Source of the DNA: Nostoc cf. commune SO-36
GTDB taxonomy: Bacteria > Cyanobacteriota > Cyanobacteriia > Cyanobacteriales > Nostocaceae
Assembly: GCF_023734775.1 (NCBI RefSeq)
Contig: NZ_AP025734.1
Location: 1 to 64,000 of the forward strand
DNA length: 64,000 nt
Direction of reading: 5' to 3'
Part shown: in pieces, positions 43,591-52,359 of the stretch
Position numbering within the stretch: the first letter of the stretch is position 1
Layout: every line of letters starts with the position of its first letter
Made by a program: the position numbers and the translations under genes
Notes under the pieces: generated by a model
Seen by the model: the letters and a program-made list of their open reading frames with translations, nothing else
What the model was told of the DNA's origin: nothing
Databases searched by the model: none

Positions 43591-45816
43591 ATGTACCAAG
43601 AAAATTTCGGGGCAGATGTCGAGAACAAGCCCCAATTAAGCCTTTCACAGCCTTCAAAAAAGAAAATCAAACCCCACCTGCCCGCAGAATCCGTGGGCAA
43701 ACGCTACGTAGAGCGTTTTTGGCATCCATTTGGGGCGATAATTGCCCCCAATCAAGCAGAAGGTGCAAAACCAGCATGGCACACCATCGATTATTACCTC
43801 CAACCCTCCCAACTGTGGAAACTGCACCAAGACAAGTCGAAACTAGTAGGTCTGCGCTTCAACGATACAACCCGTTACGCCACAATTGATTTAGACTTCT
43901 TAGGCGACTACCATAACATTGAATCCATAAATCGCATCAAAGCAGCGCTAGAGGACATCGGCATAGTCGATATCATCATCCTCCAGTCCAGCTTTAGTGG
44001 CGGCTATCACCTAATCCTAAGCTTTACTTCCCCCCTGCCCACCTTTACCCTAGCCTGCGCCCTAGAAATTACCTTGAGAAATGCAGGCTTTATACTGCGC
44101 CAAGGACACCTAGAAATCTTCCCCAACACCAAACCCTATAGTGCCAAACAAATAACCAACTACAAAGCCATTCGTTGCCCCATGCAACCGGGTAGCGGGT
44201 CATTTATACTTAATGATGACCTACAACCAATTAGTGACTCAGTTTCCATCTTCCTGGATCATTGCGATCGCGCCGCAAGTCGGCAAGATTTAACCAAACT
44301 AAAACGGGTAGCAAACAAAGCCAAAAAACAAATTACCCGAGAGAGATATCGTAAACAAGAGTCGAGTGACGTTGTAGAGTGGCGTGCTAACTGGGAAGAA
44401 ATCATTACCACAGGCTGGACAGGAAAAGGACAAACCAACACCCTCCTACAAATCTTTGTAGGCTACGGAATCGTCTTTTTAGACTTAGAGAGTGATAAAT
44501 TAGTCGAATTTTGCCTAACTACCGCAATTAACGCCCCAGGCTACAGCCAATATTGCCGACACCAACACGAAATCGAAGCGAGAGTGCGGCATTGGGTAGA
44601 ATCCACAATTCGCAACAAATGGTACAGCGCCTACATTAGTTATCCCGAAAGGCTGTTGGGTACATTCGCCAACACCTTTGCAGAAACCATAGCAGGCATT
44701 AAGAGCATCCATAAACCCAAAGACAACGTAATCCCATTTGACCGTCGCCAGCAAAAGAACTGGGAAAGCAGCCAACAAGCCCAACGACGCATCCAGATAG
44801 TGGTAAGAGCAATAGAGTGGGATAGAGGCTTGCCAGCAGGGGCTACTGAACGGGCAAAAGCAATACGTGCTGAGTACAAGCGTCGCTTTCACAAAACTAT
44901 CTCACAAGAGACACTACAAAAGCACTTACATTTGTGGCATCCTACGCGCTACATCTTAGATCCTTGGGCAGAAAATAGCTCAAACCCTTATCAATCAAAC
45001 AAGAACGGTCAATTGAATAGCCTTCAAAACTCGTTTGCAAAACAAAATTGTGAAAACCCTTATCAAATAGAGAATTACGGTCATTCTTCTTATATGAAGG
45101 TTTTTTGTAACTGCTTACTGCCTGCTGCCGATGCCCCTACAGGGCAGCAGGCAGTAGCAAGTTTTAAAGAAGTTGCTGAGTCTCAAGGGGAATTGTTTGT
45201 ATCACAGGTACAACATGAACCTGAGGAAATTAATATTAATTCCGAAGAATTGAATTTATTACAGCCACAAGATTTGTCTTTAACTTCAAGTTTGAATAAT
45301 TCTGATAATTCATTAGTTGATTCAAACATTATACAATTAGCTGAAAATGTTAATGAAAGTGATTCAGATAAGGATTTCAAATACCTTTCTAGCCGCAGCG
45401 CCTCTGAAAATTACAATAACAAAAACTTATTAATCAATTCTGTCACTATTCCTCTGACTGCGCCTACACCTGCAATTGTGCCGCCTGAAACTTCACAAAA
45501 AGCCGAAGTTAGGGAGCAAAGTACACCTTTAACCCAACCAGATGCAACTCTTGCTTTGTCAGAATTGAAGAACCTAACTAAGTTGCGACTCCAAGCAGCA
45601 TCCCACGCCAAGCGTGTAGCTAGAAAGTATTGCCTGATTGCGCGATGCTTGATTGGAGGCAAAGAACGCGAAAGACTTGAGCAGAGTGCCAAAATGCAAT
45701 TTTATCTTGATTCAGGTAACAAAACTCTAATTGCAGAAGCCAACGAGTGGGCAGATGCCAATCCTGGGTGTCTACCATTTTCGTTGGAGTTGGCGTTTCA
45801 AGAAAATGAGACGTGA
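43591..45816 (+). CDS. Putative plasmid replication protein with AEP primase-like domain
   Basis: The protein (741 aa) has an archaeo-eukaryotic primase-like domain: the hhDhD motif in YATIDLDFLGD (about residues 95), the sxH motif in SSFSGGYHLILSF (about 138) and an hD-like LEIFPNTKP. A helical region with RTAKAIRAEYKRR-like DNA-binding helix and QETLQKHLHLW follows. The last 300 residues are Ser/Asn-rich and low-complexity, ending in a basic helix (RLQAASHAKRVARKY). This layout is typical of cyanobacterial plasmid Rep/PrimPol-type proteins. The preceding gap has iteron-like repeats. There is an intragenic hairpin at 45116-45156 in the low-complexity part. Confidence 0.65.
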   Translation: MYQENFGADVENKPQLSLSQPSKKKIKPHLPAESVGKRYVERFWHPFGAIIAPNQAEGAKPAWHTIDYYLQPSQLWKLHQDKSKLVGLRFNDTTRYATIDLDFLGDYHNIESINRIKAALEDIGIVDIIILQSSFSGGYHLILSFTSPLPTFTLACALEITLRNAGFILRQGHLEIFPNTKPYSAKQITNYKAIRCPMQPGSGSFILNDDLQPISDSVSIFLDHCDRAASRQDLTKLKRVANKAKKQITRERYRKQESSDVVEWRANWEEIITTGWTGKGQTNTLLQIFVGYGIVFLDLESDKLVEFCLTTAINAPGYSQYCRHQHEIEARVRHWVESTIRNKWYSAYISYPERLLGTFANTFAETIAGIKSIHKPKDNVIPFDRRQQKNWESSQQAQRRIQIVVRAIEWDRGLPAGATERAKAIRAEYKRRFHKTISQETLQKHLHLWHPTRYILDPWAENSSNPYQSNKNGQLNSLQNSFAKQNCENPYQIENYGHSSYMKVFCNCLLPAADAPTGQQAVASFKEVAESQGELFVSQVQHEPEEININSEELNLLQPQDLSLTSSLNNSDNSLVDSNIIQLAENVNESDSDKDFKYLSSRSASENYNNKNLLINSVTIPLTAPTPAIVPPETSQKAEVREQSTPLTQPDATLALSELKNLTKLRLQAASHAKRVARKYCLIARCLIGGKERERLEQSAKMQFYLDSGNKTLIAEANEWADANPGCLPFSLELAFQENET
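45116..45156. repeat. Intragenic hairpin in the primase-like gene
   Basis: TACTGCCTGCTGCC (45116-45129) and GGCAGCAGGCAGTA (45143-45156) form a perfect 14-bp stem with a 13-nt loop. It lies in the low-complexity linker and is translated LLPAADAPTGQQAVA. Confidence 0.75.
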
Positions 45817-45953
45817 TGGCTGAATTTTACAGATGGAGATGATTTGGATGCCCATTGGGGTATATGAGATCGAAAACCCTGTTAGCGTGGATTTGGGTTG
45901 AAATTGCTCGGTAAATATCGAATCTCGCTTTGACAAAGATGAGGGAGGGACAC

Positions 45954-46157
45954 TTAGCGATCGCTAATGTGTGTTTCATTGCTTTCAAATAGTTGTTTCT
46001 CTTCATTGGGAATATATTTCTGTTTGTTAAGTATCTCTTTTCTGAGATTTTTGACCACGACTGAAAAATATTTTCTTGCGTCAGCGTTAATTTCAACCCT
46101 GACACAGAATGTATTGTAGTTAATAGCAAGTGATTCCTCGTATTTATTATCCTCCAA
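45954..46157 (-). CDS. Small hypothetical protein, possible truncated Zn-ribbon protein
   Basis: The 67 residues from a TTG start look protein-like. The frame is open upstream for another 23 codons (to 46226) with CPACKTQLIEQ, a zinc-ribbon half preceded by His, but no ATG, GTG or TTG is available there. So either the product starts at the TTG or the gene has lost its 5' end. The strand has normal codon use. I do not recognise a family. Confidence is low. Confidence 0.35.
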   Translation of the reverse strand: MEDNKYEESLAINYNTFCVRVEINADARKYFSVVVKNLRKEILNKQKYIPNEEKQLFESNETHISDR

Positions 46158-46476
46158 TAGTTCGACAAATGCTTGTTCAATAAGTTGTGTTTTACAAGCA
46201 GGACAAGTTTGGAAATGTCCGGGTAATTACGGTTTATCTAAAAATTATGACAGCTAACTTGAGTGCATATAAGGAATTTTAATCTCATATTTTACTCGAA
46301 TATAATTTCAATATTCAAGAATAATTTCTATTTTAGAAAATATTGCTAGGTAATATTTTTACCCAATGTTTATGTAATACTAACTAAGAAGCAAGCTAGA
46401 GATTTCTTTTATTCAAATAGCGATCGCTGACTACTGCACAATAAATTGCAACGTAGCAGTCAGCGATTACAGAGAC

Positions 46477-46830
46477 TTACGCCATAGCTGTAGCCATTTG
46501 GCGACAAGACTCGGCGCAGCGACGGCAAGATGCGGCACAGCGTTTGCAGTGGTCGCTATCGTGTTTTTCACATTCACTGGCGCAGCGATCGCAAGCTTCT
46601 GCACAGATTCCACACATCTGAGCATGGAGAGCAGAATTGCGAGACATGAAACGGGCGCAGAGAGCGCAAGTATCAGCACAGTCTCGACACAGCTTAATGC
46701 ATTGAGCCATCATCTGTACCATGTTGCCACTTAAGCAGGCATCGGCACAGTTTTCGCAATCGCGCAGGCAATCAAAGCAAGCCTGTATGCAAGTTTCAAG
46801 CAAGGATTGGTGAGATTGGGTTGTCGTCAT
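46477..46830 (-). CDS. Four-helix-bundle copper-binding protein (Csp/DUF326-like)
   Basis: The protein (117 aa) has 21 Cys, many in CxxC and CxxxC spacings along four helices (for example CIQACFDCLRDCENCADAC). It matches the Csp family that stores many Cu(I) ions in a bundle core. No signal peptide, so it is cytosolic, like Csp3. It is divergent from the reductase/oxidase operon. Two TTTCAT-N5-TTTCAT sites lie in the intergenic region. A GGAGG-like site (in TATACCTCCG on plus) precedes the start. Confidence 0.88.
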   Translation of the reverse strand: MTTTQSHQSLLETCIQACFDCLRDCENCADACLSGNMVQMMAQCIKLCRDCADTCALCARFMSRNSALHAQMCGICAEACDRCASECEKHDSDHCKRCAASCRRCAESCRQMATAMA

Positions 46831-46969
46831 AATTATACCTCCGATTTCAAGTCATCAATTTCACACGAGGCAGTATTTATGCCTCTGCGCCCTCACATTA
46901 AAAAATTACTAATGTGCTTGCGTCTACCTAATGGCATAAAAAATATTTATTACTAATGACATAAGAGAA

Positions 46970-46986
46970 TTTCATGCTGATTTCAT
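46970..46986. promoter_or_regulatory. TTTCAT-N5-TTTCAT direct repeat 1
   Basis: TTTCAT at 46970-46975 and 46981-46986, spacer GCTGA, 11-bp period, between the copper-storage gene and the reductase gene. The period suits an OmpR/PhoB-type response regulator. Confidence 0.65.
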
Positions 46987-47026
46987 TTGAGTATGCCTAA
47001 CTATTTTTTAATTAAAATTTCAAGGA

Positions 47027-47043
47027 TTTCATATTAATTTCAT
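47027..47043. promoter_or_regulatory. TTTCAT-N5-TTTCAT direct repeat 2
   Basis: TTTCAT at 47027-47032 and 47038-47043, spacer ATTAA, 64 bp before the reductase start. Second copy in the same divergent region. Confidence 0.65.
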
Positions 47044-47106
47044 CACTGTGTGGAAAGCTAAAAATATAGGGAAATATAGTGTTCTTAAAAACCCAGTTAA
47101 TAATTT

Positions 47107-48450
47107 ATGAGCTTTGATTATGACCTCTTTGTAATTGGTGCAGGGCCTGGAGGTATTTCTGCCGCTAGACAATCTGCTGCTCATGGTGCTCATGTGTTAA
47201 TTTCCGAACGCGACCAGGTAGGTGGCACATGTGTAATTCATGGCTGTATTCCTGAGAAACTGATGGCATATGCTGCTAGTTTTTCTCACGTTTTTGAAGA
47301 TGCTGACGAATATGGTTGGGATAAAGTTAATGATCGCATTGACTGGCATAAATTTATGATAGCTAAAGACCGAGCAATCCAACATCTGAACAAATTGCAT
47401 ATTCAGCATCTTCAAGAAGCAGGGGTAAACCTAGTTTACGGAGAGGCAAAATTTTTAGATTCTCATACTTTGGATGTTGGAGGACGCCAGATTACTGCTA
47501 GTAAAATTTTGATTGCTGTAGGTGGAGAAGCTGTAAAACCCGAAATTCCAGGAATTGAATATGCTATCACTACACGTCAGATGTTTGAAATCAAGCAGCA
47601 ACCGGAGCATATTTCCATTATTGGTAGTGACCAGATAGCTGTGAAGTTTGCTGGAAGCCTGAATGGTTTGATTTCAAAAGTCACTTTAATAGTGCCTGAA
47701 GACCGGATTTTACCAGATCAAGATGAAGATATTAGGACTACAGTTCAAGAAGGGATGATGAACAATGGCATTCAAGTTTTTTGCAATACTGTTGTTGAAA
47801 AAATTGAAAAAGTTCAAGATTGTCTGCGTTTGAGTTTATTAGGAAATAAGCAAGATACTATAACTGTAAACACTGTTATTTGCGCCATAGGTCGAGTTCC
47901 TAATTTAAGTGGTCTTGATTTAGAAAAAGCAGGTGTTCAAGTTAAACAAGGAGCGATTCCAGTAGATGAATATAGCTGTACTAACCAGTCCAATATTTTT
48001 GCTGTCGGAGATTGCACAAATCGACCCCATTGGACTCCCGTTGCTATTGCCACAGGTCGTGCCTTTGCCGATACTGTGTTTGGGAATAAACCTCGAACTG
48101 TGAATTTAGAGTGCATTCCCTCAGCACTTTCTTCTCAACCTGAAGCTGCTACGGTTGGTTTGACCGAAGCTGAAGCACGCGAAAAATTTGGGGAATCGAT
48201 CCGCTGCTATTCTCAAAGGTTTCAACCTCTTTTTGACACCATTGCTGAACCGGAACAGAAAACTCTTATTAAATTAGTAGTTGATAGTAAATCAGACAGG
48301 GTAATCGGCGCTCATATGGTCGGTGAGTACGCTGCTGAGATTATTCAATGTCTTGGACTTGCTATTCGGACAGGGATCACTAAAAAAGATTTTGATGCAA
48401 CAATTGGTATTCATCCTTCAGCAGCGGAAGAATTTTTCAGCCTCCGCTAA
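47107..48450 (+). CDS. Glutathione-reductase-like FAD disulfide oxidoreductase
   Basis: The protein (447 aa) is a class I pyridine nucleotide-disulfide reductase: FAD-binding GAGPGG (11-16), redox pair in GGTCVIHGC (C42, C47), a second dinucleotide-binding region, FAVGDC for FAD, and the C-terminal HPSAAEEFF with catalytic His-Glu. It is nearest in look to glutathione reductase. The NADPH motif (IIGSDQIAVKFAG) has Ser-Asp in place of the usual Gly-Gly, which may alter coenzyme binding. It precedes the multicopper oxidase in an operon. The likely role is keeping glutathione reduced under copper stress. Confidence 0.78.
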   Translation: MSFDYDLFVIGAGPGGISAARQSAAHGAHVLISERDQVGGTCVIHGCIPEKLMAYAASFSHVFEDADEYGWDKVNDRIDWHKFMIAKDRAIQHLNKLHIQHLQEAGVNLVYGEAKFLDSHTLDVGGRQITASKILIAVGGEAVKPEIPGIEYAITTRQMFEIKQQPEHISIIGSDQIAVKFAGSLNGLISKVTLIVPEDRILPDQDEDIRTTVQEGMMNNGIQVFCNTVVEKIEKVQDCLRLSLLGNKQDTITVNTVICAIGRVPNLSGLDLEKAGVQVKQGAIPVDEYSCTNQSNIFAVGDCTNRPHWTPVAIATGRAFADTVFGNKPRTVNLECIPSALSSQPEAATVGLTEAEAREKFGESIRCYSQRFQPLFDTIAEPEQKTLIKLVVDSKSDRVIGAHMVGEYAAEIIQCLGLAIRTGITKKDFDATIGIHPSAAEEFFSLR

Positions 48451-48540
48451 TTTTTGCTAATAACAAGAGTATATCCAGCTAAAACTTGTTAATAGAATAG
48501 ACTTTTGAAGAACTGGCTTGCTATAGATTCAAAGGTAAAT

Positions 48541-49761
48541 ATGCGCTCTAAATCAATTGTATGGATAGTTCTATTAGCACTAACTCTGGGATTAGTGTTT
48601 TTAATGCCCCGCTTAGGAGGAAGTCAAAATTCACCTAATTCTATTGCTCAAAACTCCCCTTTATCTCAGCCTGCTACCAATCAAAATATGCCCGGAATGA
48701 ATATGGGTGGCACGAAATCTCCAACTCCACTATCATCGCTACCGCCTGCACCCATGAGTAGCGTCACTCAGATGAATGGTTTAGTCATGCCCCCAGGGAT
48801 GATTATGACCTCTGATATGAGCATGGAAGCAATGGAAGATATGGCAGCAGTAGACTTGACAAAAATAGCCTATACTGCACCCGTTGATGCACGAGGGGAT
48901 GAGACTCTAACACCTAAGCTAGAGAATGGTGTGAAGGTCTTCAACCTTGATGTTTCTTTGATCAAGTGGAATATATTACCAAATGTTCAGGTAGCTGCTT
49001 ATGCTTTCAACCGTCAAGTTCCAGGGCCGCGGATTCGAGTTACTGAAGGCGATCGCATCCGGATTGTAGTCAAGAACAACTTACCAGAACCAACCACAGT
49101 ACATTGGCATGGCATGATTTTACCCAACAATATGGACGGGCCAGCCGATGTTACCCAAAAGCCAATTGCACCTGGTGCAAGCTATATCTACGAGTTTACT
49201 GTTAAGCAAGCAGGCACTTACTTTTATCACTCTCACAAAGATGTAGACCGCCAGCAAACTTTAGGGATGTACGGTGCGTTAATCATCGATCCCAAGAATA
49301 AACCAAAAACTCCTGCCTACGATCAAGACTTTGTGGTTCAGCTTCAGGAGTGGACAGTAAAGCAAGGCTACACCTTCCCTGCAATGCCGATGGAAGGGCT
49401 AATGCCTAACTTCTTCACGATTAATGGTAAAGCTTATCCCTCTACCGAAACAATCAACGCCAAAATTGGTCAAAAAATCCGCTTCCGCTTTATCGGCTCA
49501 AATAATGCCTTTATCCACCCAATGCATATTCATGGTGGCCCATTCAAAATTATTGAAACAGACGGTAATCCCCTACCCGCCGTTGCCCAAATTGAAAAAG
49601 ATACTATCAATGTAGCTCCCGGTGAACGCTACGACGTAATTTGGACAGCTCGTGAGAAGGGTAAGTGGTTGCTACACTGTCACATTGCCCATCACGCAAC
49701 AAACGATAACGTTGAGGTGGAAGGTGGAGGTGGCTTAGTAATGATTATCAACGTTACCTGA
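48541..49761 (+). CDS. Multicopper oxidase (two-domain, laccase/copper-resistance type)
   Basis: About 406 residues from MRSKSIVWIVLLALTLG, a clean signal peptide; an upstream start at 48505 would add 12 residues. Met-rich stretches (NMPGMNMGG, MSMEAMEDM) follow. Copper ligands are HWHG (near 189), YHSH (near 230), HPMHIHG (near 326) and HCHIAHH (near 379), so T1, T2 and T3 sites are present. The protein is periplasmic and oxidises Cu(I) or other substrates. It lies 90 bp after the reductase. Confidence 0.88.
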   Translation: MRSKSIVWIVLLALTLGLVFLMPRLGGSQNSPNSIAQNSPLSQPATNQNMPGMNMGGTKSPTPLSSLPPAPMSSVTQMNGLVMPPGMIMTSDMSMEAMEDMAAVDLTKIAYTAPVDARGDETLTPKLENGVKVFNLDVSLIKWNILPNVQVAAYAFNRQVPGPRIRVTEGDRIRIVVKNNLPEPTTVHWHGMILPNNMDGPADVTQKPIAPGASYIYEFTVKQAGTYFYHSHKDVDRQQTLGMYGALIIDPKNKPKTPAYDQDFVVQLQEWTVKQGYTFPAMPMEGLMPNFFTINGKAYPSTETINAKIGQKIRFRFIGSNNAFIHPMHIHGGPFKIIETDGNPLPAVAQIEKDTINVAPGERYDVIWTAREKGKWLLHCHIAHHATNDNVEVEGGGGLVMIINVT

Positions 49762-49833
49762 TTTAAGGAAGCTTGACTGAGCAACAGTTCTAGTTCTCAA
49801 CTGCGCGTTTTTAGGGTAAGACTTTGCACTCCT

Positions 49834-50346
49834 CTATAAACCAAACTCTTGCTTAAGTTGGGCAACCCAAGCTTTAATTCGTTCATTCGTCAAATCAGAT
49901 TGATTATCTTCATCAAGCGCTAGACCTACAAATTTACCATTACGGACGGCTTTAGACTCACTAAATTCATAACCATCTGTAGACCAATAGCCAACAGTTT
50001 CGCCCCCTTGGGCTGAAATTTTTTCTGACAAAATACCTATTGCATCTTGAAAGCTATCAGGATAACCAACCTGATCGCCTGCTCCGAAATAAGCAACTTT
50101 TTTACCACTAAAGTCAATGTTATCTAGCTCATCATAGAAATTTTGCCAATCACTTTGTAACTCCCCAATATTCCAGGTTGGACAACCAATGATGATATAA
50201 GTGTAATCATTAAAATCATTTGGCTCTGCTTGTGAAATATCATTTAAATTTACTATGTCTTCTCCACCAAATTCCTTTTGAATTATTTCTGCTTCCGTCT
50301 GAGTAGTACCTGTTTGAGTGCCGAAAAATAAACCGATATTAGCCAT
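49834..50346 (-). CDS. isiB: Flavodoxin (long-chain)
   Basis: The protein (170 aa) has the FMN phosphate loop GTQTGTT (9-15), the Trp loop PTWNIGELQSDW and the Tyr loop FGAGDQVGYPDSFQ. The extra segment in the fifth strand marks the long-chain form of cyanobacteria. It replaces ferredoxin as electron carrier under iron limitation. Here, it stands in a copper cluster and a TTTCAT repeat lies 265 bp upstream. A purine-rich AGGAAAGGAGG site precedes the ATG. Confidence 0.9.
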   Translation of the reverse strand: MANIGLFFGTQTGTTQTEAEIIQKEFGGEDIVNLNDISQAEPNDFNDYTYIIIGCPTWNIGELQSDWQNFYDELDNIDFSGKKVAYFGAGDQVGYPDSFQDAIGILSEKISAQGGETVGYWSTDGYEFSESKAVRNGKFVGLALDEDNQSDLTNERIKAWVAQLKQEFGL

Positions 50347-50610
50347 TTTTCCTCCTTTCCTTTCCTTTCTTTTCCTTTTATTGATTGTTTAGCATTGTGT
50401 CTATGCGGTTGTTAATCTGCCTCGCCTCATAGCCGCTGTTGTGTCTATGTGCTATCAGCTTCTACCAAGCCAAGCACAAGATTAAATAATTTATGCTATG
50501 CCATATACATCTGATGACAAAACTTTCTCGCCTCAATTTAAGAGGTTCTAAGTGTAAGCTTCATCTTCCTAATGGCATGATTATAATTTATTTCCACCGG
50601 CTGATAATGA

Positions 50611-50627
50611 TTTCATCTTAATTTCAT
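50611..50627. promoter_or_regulatory. TTTCAT-N5-TTTCAT direct repeat 3
   Basis: TTTCAT at 50611-50616 and 50622-50627, spacer CTTAA, in the 740-bp gap upstream of flavodoxin. Confidence 0.6.
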
Positions 50628-50824
50628 CTTGATATGTATAGATATTTGATTATTTTTTGAATAAGATTTTGCCCTGAGTTTTTAATTAAATAAAAACATA
50701 TATAATTAATAGCAAAGATTTGTTTATTTATAATGAACTTTAATCATTTTAGTAAGGTGTATAAATATATAAATGCTCAATGGTACAAGATGTTTGAATA
50801 ATATAGATTGTTAACTTAAAATTT

Positions 50825-50929
50825 TATAGCGTTTCCTAAGCAACTGAGGTACACCCAAATCTTTCCAAATCTTTTTTACCAAGGTTCGTAGCGTTTAAAA
50901 CGTACCTCACCAGGTCGGGAACCGCTATA
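50825..50929. repeat. MITE-like element, TATAGCG ends
   Basis: TATAGCGTTTCC at the left and GGAACCGCTATA at the right form imperfect ends of a 105-bp unit, with GAGGTAC and GTACCTC paired within. It is related to 11911-12016. Confidence 0.5.
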
Positions 50930-51085
50930 TAGGACTCATGTTTTATTTTTGAAAAAACAAGTTGGCTATCAGGTTGCACTATAAAGGGTTAGTTATCAGT
51001 ATATTTATTAAGATTCAAGGATGATTTCTCTAGTTGTGTTTATCAACATATTAAAAAGTAAATTATAAAAATTACCAAAAAGTAT

Positions 51086-51505
51086 ATGTCAAAAAATAGG
51101 AAATTTTTGCTAGCAGTGTTTCACCAACTTACCAAGATAAGTAGTGATAAAATATATTCTTTAGATTTAGTTAAAGTTCTCTTGCTAAAAAAAGGGAAGT
51201 TTAAGTGGCGAGCGATAATTGTTGGAATATTGTCTATAGTTTTCTTAATTGTAGTTTGGCAAGGATTGAGCACTCGCAAAACCTCTACCATTCCTGAATA
51301 CACTCCACCTTTAGTAATGAGAGGAGGCGATCCTTACATTCGCGCATTAATGCGAACTATTACTGCCAGTGAAGCTCTAGATTCTAACCCTTATACTTTA
51401 CTTTATGGTGGGAAGCATTTTTCCGATCTCAGCCGTCATCCCAATCAATGTATAACAATTGTTTCTGGCCCTCATAAAGGCGAGTGCAGTACAGCAGCAG
51501 GCCGT
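51086..51505 (+). pseudogene. Truncated GH104-like (lambda-lysozyme-type) muramidase gene
   Basis: The first 140 residues have a membrane helix at about 43-60 (WRAIIVGILSIVFLIVVW) and then a muramidase start: YIRALMRTITASEALDSNPY, LLYGGKHFSDLSRHP, then GECSTAAGR. In the family this continues with a YQF motif, but here the frame passes into the antisense of another gene from about 51505. The nominal frame runs to 51766 with non-homologous sequence. Confidence 0.75.
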
Positions 51506-51865
51506 AATATTTTGTTCCTTCAGGATTTGCAACACCTGTTGTGTGTATTTAGGTGCGGGGCCATCATCAAAAGTCAGTGCAATAACTTTGTCTGGTTTAC
51601 TCAGCTGTGCCTGCTGAATGATTTTTCCCTGAAACTCGTTAGGGACTGTAAAGATGTGGCTGTTTACTTGTGCAACACTGGCTTTATTGGATGCCGAACC
51701 ATGCTGATTGCTCACTGCGTTGGCACTGAGTTGTTCTGTTTTTTTGCCCAATGTCTGAGAGTCTAAGCGCTCTGAAAACCAAAATCTTCCGAAACCAAAG
51801 TCGCATAGGACTGCGACTAGCGGGATGAATACTATTCCTCCAATCAATAATTTCAGCTTGATCAT
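51501..51865 (-). pseudogene. Truncated polysaccharide deacetylase (NodB-like) gene
   Basis: The first 120 residues include an N-terminal membrane anchor (LKLLIGGIVFIPLVAVL) and the NodB start ALTFDDGPAPKYTQQVLQIL, KEQNITA. In the family a TFF motif should follow, but the frame runs into the antisense of the lysozyme gene at about 51505. The two gene halves meet tail to tail at a shared GGCCGT/ACGGCC. Confidence 0.75.
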
Positions 51866-52359
51866 ATTAGATTTCCTTATATTTTCTACAAACGCAAATT
51901 ATTTTAAATACCTTACTTCCATAACATGATTATTTGCCATATTTTGAACTCTGGAGTTAACTAGGCAAACTAAAGCCAGGTGTCACAAAATAACTAGAAT
52001 ACTGTAGTGTAGAATGCAGCATTCTATTTATTTGTACTTAGTCTTTGCTGAGAGGTTAAACAAAAATAAATTGAACAAACATGGATTGGGGTATCTGTCT
52101 AGACAATACTATTACTCATTGGCGGTCGTTGGGAAAGTTCAATTTATTTCAGAGGGGATGCTAAGAGCCGCAACCTTTAATTTCATCCTGATTTCATCTT
52201 CGGCTGTCAAACTATGTAGTAAGTACAATAGTTGCATTGTAAGCAACCAGTTGCCTGGGTGATTTTATTACCTGAGCAAAAAATAAATGACCTAAAGGGT
52301 TAACTCTCTAGTTAACTAGAGATTTTAAAATGAAATCAGGAAATATTTAGATAATCACC
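51866..52359. other. Non-coding gap upstream of the DUF305 gene
   Basis: About 490 bp hold no convincing gene. The TTTCAT site lies at 52181-52197. GTTAACTCTCTAGTTAACTAGAGA close to the DUF305 start is rich in short palindromes. Confidence 0.45.
52181..52197. promoter_or_regulatory. TTTCAT-N5-TTTCAT direct repeat 4
   Basis: TTTCAT at 52181-52186 and 52192-52197, spacer CCTGA, 163 bp before the DUF305 gene. Confidence 0.65.

Larger units (their letters stand above)
50347..51085. other. Non-coding gap upstream of flavodoxin
   Basis: The 740-bp region contains a GTGTCTATG direct repeat, the TTTCAT site and a MITE-like unit, and no protein-like frame. It separates divergent flavodoxin and the truncated lysozyme gene. 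Confidence 0.5.

Noticed and set aside
45827..46180. Minus-strand frame of 117 codons after the primase-like gene
   Set aside because: The overlapping frame at 45954-46157 has far better protein character, including an upstream CPAC motif.
52014..52262. Plus-strand frame of 82 codons upstream of the DUF305 gene
   Set aside because: It spans the TTTCAT repeat and has no recognisable protein character or ribosome site.
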